From Armatimonadetes bacterium DC (GTDB taxonomy: Bacteria; Armatimonadota; Fimbriimonadia; Fimbriimonadales; GBS-DC), in the NCBI GenBank assembly GCA_001442985.1, contig LDYB01000016.1, forward strand, positions 62,001 through 126,000: 64,000 nucleotides of DNA, read 5' to 3'. Below, one piece after another: positions 27,701 to 34,278 of this stretch. Every line of letters begins with the position of its first letter. The stretch's first letter is position 1. The notes under the pieces are model-generated. The model saw only the letters and a list, made by a program, of their open reading frames with translations, was not told where the DNA came from and made no database searches. The position numbers and the translations under genes were made by a program.

Positions 27701-28374
27701 TGGTGGGCGTTTCGGGCACGGAGCAGGGGCTCCAGGTAGCGATGCCACCCGCACCTCCTGGTCGCGCTGCAGCAACGGGCGTGCAGCTGCGCTTGGTGCG
27801 CGAGGGAAGAGCGATGGAAGCAGACATTCTCCCCCGCTCGCGCTCGCAGCAACGCTGGACGCTGGAGCTAAGCGTGCCTCCCAGCGACGCGCCGCGCACG
27901 CTCCTGCTGACCACACCCGACATTGCGTATCTGCCGCGAGGGGTCAACCCGATGCTGCGGGATTTAGAGACGGGTGCGCAGCGGCTCCTGCGTAGCAGTG
28001 CTGGCTGGCAAATCCCTGTCCCGCCAGAAGGGCTTTCCAAACGCTTCGAGCTGAGCCTTGTCAGCACCAGTCGACTGTTGCGAATCACCAACCTGCAGGT
28101 ACAGGGTGGACGCAGTGCAGGCGGAGCCTACACAGTGCGGTTCACCCTCAGCGACTCGGCAAAGGTTACGGTCGCCATCCAAGCAGGGGGGCGCACAGTG
28201 CGCACTTTGGAGCAGGGGCGCAGCCGCAGTCTGGGTTCACACCAGTTGGTTTGGGAGGGGCGCGACCAACAAGGACGCGCCTTGCCGCCTGGCTCGTACA
28301 CCCTTGTCATTCGAGCAGAAACGGACGACGGGCAAGTCGCCCGTGCCACGCTCCCTCTTGTGCTCACACGCTAA
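21751..28374 (+). CDS. Giant secreted multidomain protein (LVIVD propeller, IPT/TIG, Ig-like, FlgD-like end)
   Basis: 2207 residues with a signal peptide (about 1-28, ending NSGFGQ). Residues about 30-625 repeat VDVSNPASPxxV-type units (LVIVD beta-propeller). About 630-820 are two IPT/TIG-like folds (VTPNRAGNAGALTIMIEGSG; SISPNRTLPSRSVTLTISG), with a third near 1023. About 1257-1470 is a helical region with a hydrophobic stretch (VVVVAYVAVSGLFIAGSMVL just before it). A SWDPNEKRG domain starts near 1476, an Ig-like DKQPPAITVESPDS near 1660, and a FlgD-like beta domain with GSHQLVWEGRDQQGRALPPG covers the last 90 residues. It is probably surface-exposed and adhesive or sensory. RBS GGGAGG. A lipoprotein gene follows 12 nt on. 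Confidence 0.8.
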   Translation: MRSKQWSWKWSVIVAAVLAGVWNSGFGQVLSRLGQVYDNPPGVQSVFEGNWIYSLSSTQLLITLEANSALVKRGVLSRPGMRSGYTTAIAKGGNLVYIANDSVFPSASYLTIVNVSNPASPSIVVDFQMPSSVPSTLSIVKNGNYLYMFPESGDMQVVDISNPASPAIVRSVSMTGSGGVVVGNRLYTAERSNGVGVWDVSQPDNPNRIGRANLTGNIQEVLVSGSRLYALSGFSPTALHILDLSNPDSPTLLATFNTTYIADMASYGNYLYLSSGLGKTQIVDVSNPSAPAEVAVLDLGRVQAIEPASARLLTAGSSWLRVYSLSNPTNPTRTAEYTVPAPDAAVKSGDRVYTAEELGVGVYNLATPSSPTFEQVVPVSLNCREIAQISADTFAVAHEGNLSFVRFTGGSGNVVWTHTATPPSQSMWYDRLRVSGNVLAFACSPTFNSVRLIDISNPESPQVGADIRFIVNFDVGGGYLYSAFSTSPSNFRIYSIADINSPTQVASLDIPFSASDIAVGGSYALVTGSSGELALVDVSNPAAPQLIAQRTMAGASMPKVRYDNGYFFVYDGSNRKLEVYRVADFPNFNPYRTQTLDTYGIRHLYFDQNIVIGSASTEGLIVYQNLLGTSGMTITLVTPNRAGNAGALTIMIEGSGFPQNATVRLERGSVVIEPTSVVVRSANRIDATFDFTGQPVNTQWDVVVRSPDNAEARLPSALTIVEPVPTISSISPNRTLPSRSVTLTISGELFTPNARVEIRPSESDTFTPISARSVQFVSQRQLSATFDLSPLHVLNLSYDRTVSVVVTNTNNRSASGTLIVRGPNLDLQVAETVFALRENQDLAVEVVVSGAVEGEPIEFEMYGWVGSDSRTIRPARTEALGSGRWRLTFNRAEALPNGFLQSWTPGVRQLGARDTSDTISVHQYRGVRMETGIPQFSNLIRPLTISVLAFDADENTTFVLRKGDVVREPTQITRNTQTYAGGTVFEGTFPIQLTDLGQWSIEVRYGDETKTIANALEIIKGTPYISRADWRLSPWQRDSQIVLRGSGFHEGMRGVLVIENPNAVIDASEITATAVTVNSDGTEATLVFENLFDAIRAPSQFRLELRSPYANSVSWYNWQSFAPPSVRMPARWGPSFFRAGRWETFTVAVSTGGQIDAPILSFVVPFTESDLNSGAYDFEYRIVDTYTGRVLQSGRRRATPENVLLVAQLPPMPADTTRYINIEIRAFSSGRAAAPHPQLTRGRVVVVAYVAVSGLFIAGSMVLKASCEVFQRYGLQTAIATALAEQDFYDLTGSQRSALLDWLLEERNMRALLNTFSYTNKSVFDYFGSEITSEIVGRGADAIKQAISTKVNYYLLGKFSRLDSDKRREYAELLTNAYFDLWQAQNALRSGDATDIVKSKSEQILGEIWKLATSEASETPLEPPAGLDLSQIPAEALGALLNATANTFLSVATGCIERSRKLEQLFTQVQNVQPLPVRTSWDPNEKRGTQGVAGYIAPDQSIVYEILFENLPTATAGAEEVLVEDTLPEALDPSTLEFFEVQVGDKRVSLPEGTNTLNTQIDLRPNRPVVVRVVSDYDPSTRKLSVRFSGIDPNTNDYYQEGFLPPNTNPPQGEGAVRFRIRPREDVASGTRIDNHAVITFDPHLQANPPIVTNTHSLTLDKQPPAITVESPDSTTLPTTKATLRWSATDDASGVAEVEIWAQEGDGARRLGYTSATGERNESGTVLVRARRFGDETRIITRGRDRVGNLVPFGDTPQLTLRFGQPPQFSAGLHLVGIPVQLDNPDVQAAFGFQNDQWATYNPATGQYVQHPDSGASPQIGRGYWVVLPNPVQPNIVGNLPDPEQSYTIALQQGWNLIANPWTEPLVWNRAAIGVRVNGVSYTLDQAVAQQFVEPYLWGWEPNPSNSQQGRYRLIYDAQLLNGIDHQLQPWRGYWIYAHQPCELVLPTPEVAASTPSRSRNPATQGGWSLRIGAHWGDQYDEVMVGVSGTEQGLQVAMPPAPPGRAAATGVQLRLVREGRAMEADILPRSRSQQRWTLELSVPPSDAPRTLLLTTPDIAYLPRGVNPMLRDLETGAQRLLRSSAGWQIPVPPEGLSKRFELSLVSTSRLLRITNLQVQGGRSAGGAYTVRFTLSDSAKVTVAIQAGGRTVRTLEQGRSRSLGSHQLVWEGRDQQGRALPPGSYTLVIRAETDDGQVARATLPLVLTR

Positions 28375-28386
28375 GGAGGTCAAACG

Positions 28387-28755
28387 ATGTCTCTACGATA
28401 CATATGGTCGGTGCTGGCGTTAGGGCTGTTCTTATCTGGCTGTGGTGGAGGCGGTGGCGGTCTCAGCGACACGAACCCGCCCCAGATTAGCCGAGTGGAA
28501 TTGGAGCGTTCTTCCCAAACGCTGTATATATGGGCTATCGTCGCGGATGCCGAGAGTGGAGTTGCCAGTGTGGTGGCGCAAGTGGTGGCAAATAACCAAA
28601 CCCAACAAGTAGTTCTTCAAGCACAGGGCAATAACCACTACCGCGCCGCGCTGCCGAGCAACACTGCCCGCGTTGCTGTCAGGGCTCGCGACTACGCTGG
28701 CAATGAGCGCACCAGCGATGAACTGATTGCTCCGCCGCCTGCCCCGCCTTTCTAA
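28387..28755 (+). CDS. Small Ig-like lipoprotein
   Basis: 122 residues beginning MSLRYIWSVLALGLFLSGCG, a lipoprotein signal with lipobox LSGC, followed by a Gly linker. The remainder (NPPQISRVELERSSQTLYIWAIVADAESGVASVV... and VAVRARDYAGNERTSDEL) reads as one Ig-like beta-sandwich of the kind that describes relative motion or domain spacing in surface proteins. RBS AAGGAGG; 12 nt after the giant gene, so the same operon. It may anchor or cap the giant protein at the membrane; that is inferred from position only. Confidence 0.75.
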   Translation: MSLRYIWSVLALGLFLSGCGGGGGGLSDTNPPQISRVELERSSQTLYIWAIVADAESGVASVVAQVVANNQTQQVVLQAQGNNHYRAALPSNTARVAVRARDYAGNERTSDELIAPPPAPPF

Positions 28756-28763
28756 CGCAGATA

Positions 28764-28797
28764 GAGACGCCCCCAGCCTTGGGGGCGTCTCTTTTGG
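28764..28797 (+). terminator. Rho-independent terminator after the giant protein/lipoprotein operon
   Basis: A stem of 12 bp (AGAGACGCCCCC / GGGGGCGTCTCT) with a short loop is followed by TTTT. It lies 9 nt after the lipoprotein stop. Confidence 0.85.
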
Positions 28798-28842
28798 TGA
28801 GGCTCTACGATTGGGGCGCCCTTTCCATTTGCCCTCAGATTC

Positions 28843-29646
28843 CTACTTCCCCCGTGGCGATTCGTAGACCGCAAAAGCGTTGTGGTTGTGGATGGACTCT
28901 ATCGACTCGCACTCCACACGGAACCAGCAGAGCTCTTCGCGGCTCTGGAGCCGAAGGGTAAGCTCGCGCGCGACATCTTCCACAAAACGGGGCGTCTCAT
29001 AGGAACGCTCGGTAATATATTTTTCGTCAGGGCGCTTCAATACAGGATAGACCAACGCGCTCGCCGATTCTTGCACCAACGGCAAGTAGGCTTCGGGCAG
29101 GCGTGGCAGGCGGTCTTTCGTGCGGAGCCACAGGCGTACAATCGCCCGCTGGTTGTGCGCACCGTAATCGGAAATCTCTTTACTGCAGGGGCAGAGCGTC
29201 ATCGCAGGGAAGGCAAAAAAGCTCACCGCCGACGAAGCGCCGTTATTGAGGGCGCACTCCCACTCCACCTCCACATCCAGCAAGCCCGGTGTGCCCGATA
29301 CGGGCGCCGCGAGGGGAATGAAATAAGGAAACTGGAGCCTGAGCTGGGCGCGTCGGCTCTGGAGGCGTTCCTGCGTGAGCTGGAGCAGTGTGTATACCGA
29401 TTCGGGCGACTGGGGCGCGCTCGCCCACTCGTAGAGCGTGCTGACCAGTCGGCTCATGTGCGTGCCGCGCTGTTCGGCGTCAATATCCACGCTCAGGTCG
29501 GCGACGGCAATCACGGTCTGTTCGTTCCCTGTCCCCCCAATCAGGCGAATGGGCAAGCGCAGTCCGCGAATCCCCACCGCATGGAGCGCCACGCCACGCG
29601 TATCTCTCTCGCTCGCCACATCGGGCAAATCAACATGCTTTTTCAT
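28843..29646 (-). CDS. folE2: GTP cyclohydrolase FolE2
   Basis: 267 residues: MKKHVDLPDV opens the protein; DAEQRGTHMSRLV, MTLCPCSKEISDYGAHNQRA (metal-site Cys) and IESIHNHNAFAVYES are FolE2 (COG1469) hallmarks. It makes 7,8-dihydroneopterin triphosphate from GTP for folate and queuosine-type pathways and tolerates Zn-poor conditions in other bacteria. The frame continues upstream, but ATG 29646 is the family start and a leaderless promoter fits it exactly. It is divergent from the membrane cluster at 29699. Confidence 0.92.
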   Translation of the reverse strand: MKKHVDLPDVASERDTRGVALHAVGIRGLRLPIRLIGGTGNEQTVIAVADLSVDIDAEQRGTHMSRLVSTLYEWASAPQSPESVYTLLQLTQERLQSRRAQLRLQFPYFIPLAAPVSGTPGLLDVEVEWECALNNGASSAVSFFAFPAMTLCPCSKEISDYGAHNQRAIVRLWLRTKDRLPRLPEAYLPLVQESASALVYPVLKRPDEKYITERSYETPRFVEDVARELTLRLQSREELCWFRVECESIESIHNHNAFAVYESPRGK

Positions 29647-29652
29647 ACCCCG

Positions 29653-29658
29653 ATTATA
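29653..29658 (-). promoter_or_regulatory. -10 element (TATAAT) of a leaderless folE2 transcript
   Basis: On the minus strand TATAAT ends 6 nt before the folE2 ATG with no SD sequence between. The opposite strand carries GGTATCCT at 29682-29689, 9 nt before the plus-strand gene at 29699, making a compact divergent promoter region. Confidence 0.6.
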
Positions 29659-29698
29659 ATACCCCAATCCGTCTGGAATCGGGTATCCTATCCTGCCG

Positions 29699-31327
29699 AT
29701 GTGGGCGAAGTGGGCGGCGCTGGGGAGTATGCTGATGGCGCTGGGGGGCGCCAGCGCCCAGACCCACATTCGGATAGAGTCGCTGCTGGGCGATTCGGCG
29801 CAAGCCAATCCAGCACCTGTGCAGGTTGAGTTTCAGCAAGGCAGTGGCGTTTCCGAGGGCACGCTCATCTTGCGCCACCGCATGCAGATTGAGGAGCATT
29901 ATCCCCTGCAGCTGCCGCCGAACGCCCGCAAGACCCTCACGCTCGCTGTCGGAAAGGACGCCGTAGACCTGTGGTGGCACGCTCAGGACGGCACGCGCGC
30001 TGCCGTTGAACTGCCCTACCCCACGGAGGAGCATGTGCCAGTTGCTATCGTGGGGGATGTGAAGGGCGGGTTTCAGGTGGTTTCCCAGATTGAGGCAGAG
30101 TGGCGCAGGAACGACACGCTCTACTGGCATCCCGTCTACTGGTCGCCCGAACAGATGCCTGCTGACTGGCGGGCGCTTTCGGGCATTCGGGCAGTTGTGC
30201 TGGTAGAGGGCGCGGAACGGCTCTCCGAATCGCAATGGAACGCGCTCGTCGCGTGGATGCTGACGGGGGGACACCTGATTGTCTCGCTGGGCGGGGCGCT
30301 GCGAATCACATTAAACGCGACGCCCCTCAAGCCGTACCTGCCCCCAACAGGCGCGCCTGTGCGAAGAACCCTGATCTATCAGGAACGCACGAGTGAGTAT
30401 GCCCTTCTCCCAACCTCGCCACCTGAAGGCTGGGCAGTGGAACGAGATGGAAACGATATTCTCTCGCTCTCGCGTCGGATACTTTCGGGGAAGCTCACCT
30501 TCGTGCTGAGCGACCTGACCAGCCCCGCATGGCGCAACGCATGGTTTGTCTCAAGGTACTGGCACACATGGCTTTCAGACAACGATACAAGAGCGCCCTT
30601 CCAGCGAATGCAAGCAAGTCTGGATATGGAAGCGCCCGCTCCTGTGGCGCTCACGCTCCAGCAGCTTGCGGGCGCGCTTGTACTGATGGCTCTCACGCCG
30701 ATAGGGGTGGCGGTCATCTGGTACGCGCTTCGTTCACGGGGGCAGCTGGCGCGTGCGACGCCGTGGCTGGTGGGGCTGGGGCTGGTCTCTGCAGGGGCGA
30801 CTCTGGCGGCGTTGCCCCGCGATTCAGGTCAACCGAAGAGTTTACGCTCGCAAATGTTTTTCATAGATCCTGCCTTGCCTGTGGCGGCACGCACGGTTGC
30901 GGTCTACATTCCCGTGCGTCCGGGCGAGCAAACAGTTGTGGCTCCTGCCGACACGCACTGGGAGGTGCGCCCTGAACATGGCGTCGCAGTGCAGGTGCGC
31001 TACGAAGACCGTCCGAAAATCACGCTCCGCGCACGGGGGCGTTCGAGAGCATGGCTGCTGAGCGTGGAGCCAGCGGCTCCGCCTGTGCGCGCCTTCTGGC
31101 AGGGCGAGAATCTGGTGCTGGAAGCCGCACAGGGCGTCTTTGTGAGCGAGGCGAAGACTGACTACTTCACCCCTTCTGAGCCTATAGCACCGAAACGGCG
31201 CCTGCTGGTTCCCCGCAACGCACTGAAAGAATCACGCGCCGTGTTTGTGGCGATGAGCGGTCTGCCTTATCCCATCGAGCCGTCCCCAGAGCAGGAGGTC
31301 GTGATCGCATGCATCGCAGTTCCCTGA
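29699..31327 (+). CDS. Secreted/membrane protein of unknown function (DUF4350-like layout)
   Basis: 542 residues: a signal peptide (ALGSMLMALGGASAQ), an extracytoplasmic region with a Rossmann-like stretch (IRAVVLVEGAERLSESQWNALVAWMLTGGHLIVSLGG) as in proteins that precede ABC-2 or DUF4350 membrane modules, and two TM helices near residues 325-375 (ALVLMALTPIGVAVIWYAL; TPWLVGLGLVSAGATLAAL). A C-terminal beta-rich extracytoplasmic part follows. It forms an operon by overlap with two membrane genes downstream and may be the accessory subunit of that exporter. No enzyme motif is seen. Confidence 0.6.
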   Translation: MWAKWAALGSMLMALGGASAQTHIRIESLLGDSAQANPAPVQVEFQQGSGVSEGTLILRHRMQIEEHYPLQLPPNARKTLTLAVGKDAVDLWWHAQDGTRAAVELPYPTEEHVPVAIVGDVKGGFQVVSQIEAEWRRNDTLYWHPVYWSPEQMPADWRALSGIRAVVLVEGAERLSESQWNALVAWMLTGGHLIVSLGGALRITLNATPLKPYLPPTGAPVRRTLIYQERTSEYALLPTSPPEGWAVERDGNDILSLSRRILSGKLTFVLSDLTSPAWRNAWFVSRYWHTWLSDNDTRAPFQRMQASLDMEAPAPVALTLQQLAGALVLMALTPIGVAVIWYALRSRGQLARATPWLVGLGLVSAGATLAALPRDSGQPKSLRSQMFFIDPALPVAARTVAVYIPVRPGEQTVVAPADTHWEVRPEHGVAVQVRYEDRPKITLRARGRSRAWLLSVEPAAPPVRAFWQGENLVLEAAQGVFVSEAKTDYFTPSEPIAPKRRLLVPRNALKESRAVFVAMSGLPYPIEPSPEQEVVIACIAVP

Positions 31328-32373
31328 AAGCAGGTAGCCTGTGGGCGCGCGTTCAGGCGTGGTGGGAGGAGTATTTCACCGACAACCCCGCCGTATGGCT
31401 GCTGTTGCGCCAGTTCCACTACGATCTGATGCGCGGCACGGGCAGCGTGCGCACAGTAGAGCAGGCGCTGGCAAAGGCGCAAGCCGCAGGCGACATGGAA
31501 GCCCTTCGAGAAGCCCTGCAGAGCGCAGGAATCTACCTGCGAGTTCCGTATGCGTGGGAGTTCTGGCGGCGCGGCGATTGGCTAAAGGGCGGCTTCTGGT
31601 GGGTGCTGGGGCTGAGCCTCTTTGTTATGAACGCGCAGTTCGGCTGGTCGCAGGCGATGGCGCAAGCCAGCACCCTGTTCTTTGAAATGATTGTGGGCGC
31701 GATGGGGATACTGCTGGCAGTGCTACAGGGCGGATTTTACACACTGCTGTATCGGGAACACCAGCTCGGCACGCTGATGTTTTTACGCCTGACACGGCTG
31801 AGCAGTCGGCACTTCGTGTACGGCGCCGCGATTGTGAACGCCTGCGTGCGGTTCTTCAAAATCTACCTGCTAATGGCGATGCCGTTCGTCTGGTTCCTGG
31901 CGATGCTGGAAACCGACTCGCTATGGCTTTCGTTCTACTACGCGGTTGTGGTGGGCTGGGTGTTCTGGGCGTTCGCGGTGCTGTGGGCAGTGTGGAGCAG
32001 CTACCTGTTGCCGAAACGCCCAACCGCTCTGGAGACAACGCTTATCTACCTATCGCACACAATTCTTCTGGTCTTATTCTGGATGGGAGGCGCCGCGCTG
32101 ATTGGGGTCTGGACTGTCTGGGCGAAGCACTCGGGCTTTCTGAGCCTTCCGCCGTGGCTGTGGGTGTTGCACCGCGAGTGGTGGATTAGTCTGCATCCTT
32201 CGGTAGCGGTGGGGGCGCTGCCGCATGTTCCGTCGCTCCTGTGGGGCTGGGTGCATGGGGCGCTCTATCTGGCTCTGGCGCGATTGATGTTACCTTCCGT
32301 ATTGCGCGTTGTGCAGCGGGCGTTGAACCAGCCAGAACATGTTGAGGGGTCGAATCGGGGGGAGTGGGGCTAA
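31309..32373 (+). CDS. Polytopic membrane protein, ABC-2 permease-like
   Basis: 354 residues; about 100 cytoplasmic residues with WLLLRQFHYDLMRG, then roughly six TM helices (from DWLKGGFWWVLGLSLFVMNA to HGALYLALARLML). The segment YREHQLGTLMFLRLTRLSSRHFVYG resembles the coupling helix region of ABC-2 permeases. It overlaps the preceding gene by 19 nt and the next by 3 (TAATG). No ATPase is adjacent, so its motor must be encoded elsewhere if it is a transporter. Confidence 0.6.
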   Translation: MHRSSLKAGSLWARVQAWWEEYFTDNPAVWLLLRQFHYDLMRGTGSVRTVEQALAKAQAAGDMEALREALQSAGIYLRVPYAWEFWRRGDWLKGGFWWVLGLSLFVMNAQFGWSQAMAQASTLFFEMIVGAMGILLAVLQGGFYTLLYREHQLGTLMFLRLTRLSSRHFVYGAAIVNACVRFFKIYLLMAMPFVWFLAMLETDSLWLSFYYAVVVGWVFWAFAVLWAVWSSYLLPKRPTALETTLIYLSHTILLVLFWMGGAALIGVWTVWAKHSGFLSLPPWLWVLHREWWISLHPSVAVGALPHVPSLLWGWVHGALYLALARLMLPSVLRVVQRALNQPEHVEGSNRGEWG

Positions 32374-33929
32374 TGCTGTACGAGATTCGCCTGCTGTTTG
32401 GGATGGAGTTTCGGCGCTATCTGCGCTCGCGCCGATTCTGGCGCGTGGTGATGACCAGCACAGGCTTTGTGGCGTTTTTGAGTCTGATGCTGGCGATGCT
32501 TCTGTTTGGAGTGCCCGCACAGGCGCAGCAGGTGCTCCGCAGCTTTGTGTATCTGTTTGACCTGATGTGGGTTGTGTGGAGTATTGTTTACCTTATCGCG
32601 GAGGCGGTTCTGGTGCGCGAGGTGTTCAGCGACGCCTATCGCACGCGCCCGCTGACCGATATTTATCTGGTGCCGTTCCACCCGCTGGCGGTAGTGTGGG
32701 GGCGGTTGCTGGTCGTGTGGGTTCAGGTGGGCATCCTGCTGTTGCTGGGGTTGCCGAGCATGCTGTTTGTCGCGTGGCTGGTGGGGCTTGCATGGGGAGA
32801 TCTGGCGCTGACGGTGCTATGGGGCTGGCTGGCGGCACTGGGAGCTGGCGCAATTCTGGTGTTTGAGCTGGGCAAGTGGTTCCCCGAATCGCATATCAGC
32901 GGGTTGATTCCCGTGCGCACGCCGGGCACGGGCTACACTTTGCTTCTGGTAATGGTGGGCGGGCTTGTGGTTCTGCCCATCATGGTGAGCGACCAATGGC
33001 TGGCGTTGCCTGCGGCGTACCTGTTGATGCCAGTGGCGTCTTATACGGCGTTCAGCGGCTCGGTGGCGACGGGGATTGTCGGGCTTCTCTTTCTGGCGAC
33101 GGTGCTGGCGTTCACAACGATAGGCGCGGCGCAGAAGCTGGGCTGGTGGTCAGGGCGCGTGTTCTTCTGGACGCGCGTGCTGGGCACTTGCGCCGTATGG
33201 TGCTGGTTCACGCTCCATATTTACTGGCTCAGTGGCGCGCTGGTGAGCAATATACTGGACGCCGAGAGTCTGCTTCACTTCAGCTTGGGGATAGGCACGC
33301 TGCTGATTCTGGCGTTCGCGATGCCGTTGCTGGGCTATTACGCCGTGGGGCGGCTGAAAGCCCAGGAGCGCGGGCGTTTTTCTCCAGTGGTGCGAGGGCT
33401 TCTGGGCGAGTGGGTGCTGATGACGGTCTTTGCGGGACTGGCGTGGCTGGCTGTGGGCTGGGGTTCGGGGTTCTGGGTTCCGCTGGAGGGCTGGCTCTCG
33501 CGCACAGCATACCTGCTGGCGTTGCTAACGCTGGCGCAGTCGTTCAACAGCGCAACTCTTCTGTGGAGTCGGCATGTCTACCGCGAGGCGGTTCGCTTCC
33601 CCTCAGCGATTTTCGGGGTTCTGTATCGGCTCTCGCTGAATGCCTATTCAGGGCGCGCAGCGGGGGGAATGCGGCTACTGTTGTGGTCATGGTTTATCGT
33701 CAGTGTGGTGCTACATTCCTTCCTTTCGTGTATGGGAGCGGTTCAAGCGGCGCGGGTTCTGACACGGCTGCACCCGCTGAACGGGGGGGTCAATCCGTTG
33801 CAGGCGCCTGTGTGGTACGGGCAGTATGCGCTCTACGCGCTGGGGCTGGCGGCGCTGGCGTGGGGGGTAGGCGCGTGGCAAGTGCGCCGCTGGCTGGCAC
33901 AGGCTGAGAACCGTTCGACGGAAGCGTAG
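32373..33929 (+). CDS. Polytopic membrane protein, ABC-2 permease-like
   Basis: 518 residues with about twelve TM helices. The N-terminus MLYEIRLLFGMEFRRYLRSRRFWRVVM and the segment VREVFSDAYRTRPLTDIYLVPFHPLAVVWGRLLV are typical of ABC-2 type exporter permeases (lever-like loop before TM3). ATG 32373 overlaps the previous stop and follows GGGGGGAG. Together with the 31309 protein it could form a heterodimeric membrane unit; the cargo is unknown. Confidence 0.62.
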   Translation: MLYEIRLLFGMEFRRYLRSRRFWRVVMTSTGFVAFLSLMLAMLLFGVPAQAQQVLRSFVYLFDLMWVVWSIVYLIAEAVLVREVFSDAYRTRPLTDIYLVPFHPLAVVWGRLLVVWVQVGILLLLGLPSMLFVAWLVGLAWGDLALTVLWGWLAALGAGAILVFELGKWFPESHISGLIPVRTPGTGYTLLLVMVGGLVVLPIMVSDQWLALPAAYLLMPVASYTAFSGSVATGIVGLLFLATVLAFTTIGAAQKLGWWSGRVFFWTRVLGTCAVWCWFTLHIYWLSGALVSNILDAESLLHFSLGIGTLLILAFAMPLLGYYAVGRLKAQERGRFSPVVRGLLGEWVLMTVFAGLAWLAVGWGSGFWVPLEGWLSRTAYLLALLTLAQSFNSATLLWSRHVYREAVRFPSAIFGVLYRLSLNAYSGRAAGGMRLLLWSWFIVSVVLHSFLSCMGAVQAARVLTRLHPLNGGVNPLQAPVWYGQYALYALGLAALAWGVGAWQVRRWLAQAENRSTEA

Positions 33930-34043
33930 CAGGGTGTTCTGCGCAAGCGATTTCATTTTACACTCAGGGCGGGCGATGAACCCGAACGCATGGAAAAAGG
34001 GCTTAAAGACTTCATCTCTCGCATGAACTCCGTGCCAGGGCGA

Positions 34044-34100
34044 TTCCGAACCTCCCCCAGAATCGTCAAAATTTGACTCATGAGTCAGGGGGGTTCGGAA
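34044..34100. promoter_or_regulatory. Large inverted repeat with central 14-bp palindrome upstream of mini CRISPR 1
   Basis: Arms TTCCGAACCTCCCCC (34044-34058) and GGGGGGTTCGGAA (34088-34100) flank a perfect palindrome TGACTCATGAGTCA (34074-34087). It could be an operator or recombination site. The rest of 33930-34148 shows no gene, and no similar sequence precedes the other three mini-arrays. Confidence 0.45.
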
Positions 34101-34148
34101 TTGGCACTTGCAATTTGGGTTCAAAATGGGGTAAAATTGGCGCGTAGG

Positions 34149-34258
34149 GTCCCGAAGGACCGCCCTTGCGCAAGGGATTGAGACTCACCTCACGCACAGG
34201 CAGGCGATACCGCTTGATTAACGTCCCGAAGGACCGCCCTTGCGCAAGGGATTGAGAC
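34149..34258 (+). CRISPR. Mini CRISPR array 1 (2 repeats, 1 spacer of 38 nt)
   Basis: Two identical 36-bp repeats at 34149-34184 and 34223-34258. Each starts GTCCCGAAGGAC, contains the palindrome CCCTTGCGCAAGGG, and ends ATTGAGAC, the usual 3' end of repeats that yields an 8-nt crRNA tag. No cas gene lies in the window. The second repeat ends 20 nt before the ATG of the next gene. Confidence 0.8.
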
Positions 34259-34278
34259 TTTGAGAAGGAGGAAACTTT

